Shown piece by piece: positions 3,308-5,742 of a stretch of DNA of 5,742 nt. Positions within the stretch are counted from its first letter, which is position 1, and each line of letters starts with the position of its first letter. The stretch is from an uncultured Lachnospiraceae bacterium (GTDB lineage: Bacteria; Bacillota_A; Clostridia; Lachnospirales; Lachnospiraceae). The position numbers were made by a program, and so were the translations under genes. Where the stretch lies: assembly GCA_947564305.1 (NCBI GenBank), contig CANOBT010000275.1:1-5742 (forward strand), in the 5' to 3' direction. A model generated the notes under the pieces. That model was not told the origin of the DNA and ran no database searches. It saw nothing but the letters and a program-made list of their open reading frames with translations.

Positions 3308-5416
3308 ATGGTGACGGGTGTGGGGGAAAGAAACAATACTAAAGAGAATGATATCCTAGACATCTTAAAAGATATTCGAAGACACAGAGACAACGTAAAG
3401 GAGCTAGTCAAGATTTTGGAAGGCATCACAAGTATTGAAGGATTCCATCATAGTTCAGATGAATATCAGACTTTTTGTGAAGCGTATACAATATACATTA
3501 TAAGAAAATTTGCGTCTACTGAACATGAGGTCGAAATCGTGATTGCCGTATATGGCATGCTGCAGGGGTATAACGATATAAAAAAGCTGCGTGACCGACG
3601 AGAAAAATATGCCAAGGAAGCTGCAGGAAAGAATGAGCTCATTTCTCCCGATTGGGGAAATAAGGAAAGCGCACTCTCGAAAGTTGAAAAAAGGATATTG
3701 GAAGAAATTGCTGATACATTAAATGCCCTATCGGATGATGGGAAGAAAAAATTAGGATTGTCAACAGATGTCCTTGAAAAAAACTTCCCCAATGGCTTAC
3801 CGAAGAAGTTGCCTTTAGTATGCCCTAAATATGTCAACGATATCGCAATTTCAGATAGCTTGACAGATAATAATTACAAAGAGTCTTTATCTGTTGATAC
3901 CGAACAAACCACAGATGATGATTCAGCGAACTCAGGTGATGAAAGTACCGGATACGAGCCGGAAACTTATACAGATGACGAGCCAACATCGGTGTTACCG
4001 CCAGACAGTCCGGAAGATACAGAGGAATCATTTGAAGAACTATCCGATCAGGATTCTTTGCTATCCCTTGAAGAATCCATGCAATTTGACGAAGACTCCG
4101 ATAATGCCTTTTGGGACGATCCTGAAGATGAGGTTTGCTCTTCGACAACTATCTTTCCTGTTAACAAACGGGAAAGAAGGATAATGATACTCAAAAGTTG
4201 CCTAGTACTTGGCGTACTCATTTATATATATGCTACCATTCTTCATGAAGAGGGGATTAGGGCAATATACGAGGCTCTTTTATGGTTTCCTACTGCTATG
4301 GTTATATTCCTAATGGCGCTAGCAGTATTATTGTACCTCTCAATAAAGGCATCCAAACTTTCTTACGCACGAAAAAGCAATTCCAAAACACGCCGAAGTT
4401 ATACAGTCCAGAAAATCAAGGATGGCGTTCTTGGAAAGCGGATTGTGTTTAATTCAATTTCGGACAGTTCTTACGTTTACTGCTACAAGGGCAATGAGAA
4501 AAGATTTGTATCAGCAGCAAAAATTGCGGGAAAGAATACAAGATGGCAATCTGGATTCATAGAGGCCGAAGATGGAGCTGAATATCTAATTAGGATTTTT
4601 ATACATAACGATAACCCCAATGGTTATGATGCCGTTGCAAAGCACTGCCGCGTCAAGATTCGTATACCAGGCATCCCGTCAAAAGAGGTACAGGTACGCG
4701 GGATTATCAGTTCCGATAATGCAAGACCTGGGGAATATTGGGACAGTGTCACGTTTTATAGTATATATACACCTTTTAAGCTGGTCTGTCTTGAGCCGGC
4801 CATGCTTTACAACGATGGAATCGGGCAGAATGGCTATTCCCTGGATCAAAGAATAAAAGATTCTGAGGGGGCTTTAATAGGCTATGACTACTGTGATGGG
4901 GAAATTCCGGGAGGTGATGGCTATGAGAGTAACATTCTTCTTAAAGTGAAAGTGGTATTTGATGATAATTTTATCATTAAGTTCAGGGGGCAAAACTACG
5001 GACCTGATGGATGGCAATGGCAAGATACGGTCGAAGCGGACATTTGGGATACAGTCAGTTTTCAGATTGGATATAAAAACAGCAGCGATGCAAAAGAGCC
5101 TCAGGAAAATGTGACGATAAGCATCGATCTACCAGAATCTCTCTGTTACATTCCGAGAAGTGCTTCCTTACATATTATTCCACACCCGATTTTTTATAAT
5201 GAGCCATATGACTATGAGTATGACAGCTTATTTCTTCCTGATGGTCTCGACATTGGTGATTTCAACCCAAAAGCCAGTGCAACAATAACTTTTAGAGCAG
5301 AGGTTGTTGACCGTGGTTTGTCTTCCGGCTACAATGAAATTCTTGCTACGGTAAAGATTAGTGTTGGTGAAGTAACAAATTATGATACTGTCAAAATAAT
5401 TATAAATAAAGAATAA
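3308..5416 (+). CDS. Large membrane protein: helical head, acidic linker, two TM helices, C-terminal beta domains
   Basis: This 702-residue protein has a composite design. Residues 10-165 are charged and helical (ILDILKDIRRHRDNVKELV, KKLRDRREKYAKEA). Residues about 183-278 form a low-complexity linker very rich in Asp, Glu, Ser and Thr. Two membrane helices follow, about 292-312 and 324-346, flanked by basic KRERR (287-291) and by SKTRR (359-363). Residues about 370-550 form a beta region with IFIHNDNPNGYDAVAKH, EYWDSVTF and IGYDYCDGEIPG, motifs I remember from surface proteins of Actinobacteria and other Gram-positives. Residues about 555-702 resemble a DUF11-like Ig-fold repeat (VSFQIGYKN, VTISIDLPE, GDFNPKASATITF). 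Basic residues on both outer flanks predict a hairpin with both ends inside, which conflicts with a surface-type C-terminus. There is no signal peptide or LPXTG anchor. The start is uncertain: AAAGG touches the ATG at 3308 directly, so an in-frame GTG at 3320 is a good alternative. The gene stands alone between a promoter and a terminator. Function unknown. Confidence 0.88.
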   Translation: MVTGVGERNNTKENDILDILKDIRRHRDNVKELVKILEGITSIEGFHHSSDEYQTFCEAYTIYIIRKFASTEHEVEIVIAVYGMLQGYNDIKKLRDRREKYAKEAAGKNELISPDWGNKESALSKVEKRILEEIADTLNALSDDGKKKLGLSTDVLEKNFPNGLPKKLPLVCPKYVNDIAISDSLTDNNYKESLSVDTEQTTDDDSANSGDESTGYEPETYTDDEPTSVLPPDSPEDTEESFEELSDQDSLLSLEESMQFDEDSDNAFWDDPEDEVCSSTTIFPVNKRERRIMILKSCLVLGVLIYIYATILHEEGIRAIYEALLWFPTAMVIFLMALAVLLYLSIKASKLSYARKSNSKTRRSYTVQKIKDGVLGKRIVFNSISDSSYVYCYKGNEKRFVSAAKIAGKNTRWQSGFIEAEDGAEYLIRIFIHNDNPNGYDAVAKHCRVKIRIPGIPSKEVQVRGIISSDNARPGEYWDSVTFYSIYTPFKLVCLEPAMLYNDGIGQNGYSLDQRIKDSEGALIGYDYCDGEIPGGDGYESNILLKVKVVFDDNFIIKFRGQNYGPDGWQWQDTVEADIWDTVSFQIGYKNSSDAKEPQENVTISIDLPESLCYIPRSASLHIIPHPIFYNEPYDYEYDSLFLPDGLDIGDFNPKASATITFRAEVVDRGLSSGYNEILATVKISVGEVTNYDTVKIIINKE

Positions 5417-5442
5417 TCTGCCTGGGAAACTTTGATAGGGAC

Positions 5443-5485
5443 AAGCCTGTTCTGTGTATACCACACAGCGCAGGCTTATTTTTTT
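5443..5485 (+). terminator. Strong intrinsic terminator of the gene at 3308
   Basis: AAGCCTG (5443-5449) pairs with CAGGCTT (5471-5477), and inside it CTGTGT (5452-5457) pairs with ACACAG (5463-5468), separated by a TT/CG internal loop. Seven Ts follow at 5479-5485. It starts 26 bases after the stop codon. Confidence 0.93.
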
Positions 5486-5594
5486 GCACTTTTTTCAGGA
5501 AAATATTACTTTCACTACTCAAATAGAAAAACGAGTCCTTTTTGTTGTAGAGGGACAAAACAGCCCTCCCCAAAATTAAAAGGAGGTTTTCACA
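5486..5594 (+). other. Upstream region of the last gene
   Basis: These 109 AT-rich bases should hold the promoter of the gene at 5595, but no box pair with good spacing was found. A short GC-rich inverted repeat, GAGGG/CCCTC (5550-5554/5564-5568), lies just before the ribosome binding site AAAGGAGGT at 5579-5587. CCCTCC at 5564-5569 could also pair with the GGAGG of that site, again hinting at occlusion, but this is weak. Confidence 0.3.
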
Positions 5595-5742
5595 ATGGGA
5601 AAACAAAGAACCAGTAACAGAAATTTTACTTACAACACTTATGATATCCCGCCGGAGGACATCATAAACCTTATCCCGGCAGACACAGGGGAGTATGTAC
5701 ACCCGGAGGATTTCACAGATTCTGCCGCGCTGTCAATCCTTC
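5595..5742 (+). CDS. Hypothetical protein, N-terminal fragment cut by window edge
   Basis: Only the first 49 codons are present, and the frame stays open to the window end. The ATG is preceded by AAAGGAGGT, an almost perfect anti-16S match, 8 bases away, so the start is well supported even though most of the gene is missing. The protein starts MGKQRTSNRNFTYNTYDI and continues with acidic, proline-containing sequence (IPPEDIINLIPADTGEYVHPEDF). No signal peptide is visible. I do not recognise it. A strong terminator upstream makes it a new transcription unit. Confidence 0.75.
   Translation, partial: MGKQRTSNRNFTYNTYDIPPEDIINLIPADTGEYVHPEDFTDSAALSIL

Noticed and set aside
5400..5702. Open frames on both strands around the terminator at 5443-5485
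   Set aside because: They cross a strong terminator, lack ribosome binding sites and conflict with the well-supported start at 5595.

Overview
The window looks like an accessory, mobile-element-rich stretch of a low-to-mid-GC Gram-positive chromosome, most likely a gut Clostridia (Lachnospiraceae- or Ruminococcaceae-like) genome. This rests on strong AGGAGG-type ribosome binding sites, sigma-A promoters (often with an extended -10), classical intrinsic terminators, and the pairing of a small tyrosine recombinase with a region-4-only sigma-like protein, which is common in Firmicutes integrative elements. No taxonomic marker is present, so this is inference.

Layout, left to right: (1) bases 1-120 hold a promoter and a leader in which an 11-bp inverted repeat covers the ribosome binding site of the next gene; (2) 121-693 encodes a catalytic-domain-only tyrosine recombinase with all expected active-site residues; (3) 808-1392 encodes an unrecognised, probably helical protein, apparently in the same transcription unit; (4) a perfect 10-bp-stem hairpin separates it from a convergent minus-strand gene (1432-1905) for a sigma region-4 protein with a four-cysteine cluster; (5) 1906-2549 is a 644-base divergent intergenic region with a near-consensus promoter facing right and a structured leader of about 180 nt; (6) 2550-3122 encodes an unrecognised beta-rich protein, closed by an intrinsic terminator; (7) 3160-3243 holds two further hairpins, the second a textbook terminator; (8) 3308-5416 encodes a 702-residue protein with a helical head, an acidic linker, two membrane segments and a C-terminal beta region of surface-protein type; (9) after another strong terminator, 5595-5742 is the start of a further gene cut by the window edge.

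How the parts relate: the recombinase and the 190-residue protein at 2550 have leaders built from the same parts, namely an extended TGCTAAAAT -10 box, an inverted repeat next to the start of transcription, and a TTGCAAAAAA plus TAGGAGGGAA ribosome-binding module inside or beside inverted repeats. This suggests shared control of transcription and translation. The sigma-like gene diverges from the second of these leaders and could act on it, but nothing in the sequence proves that. The large membrane protein has its own promoter and terminator, as do most units here. No CRISPR array, tRNA, rRNA, insertion sequence ends or clear attachment site was found.
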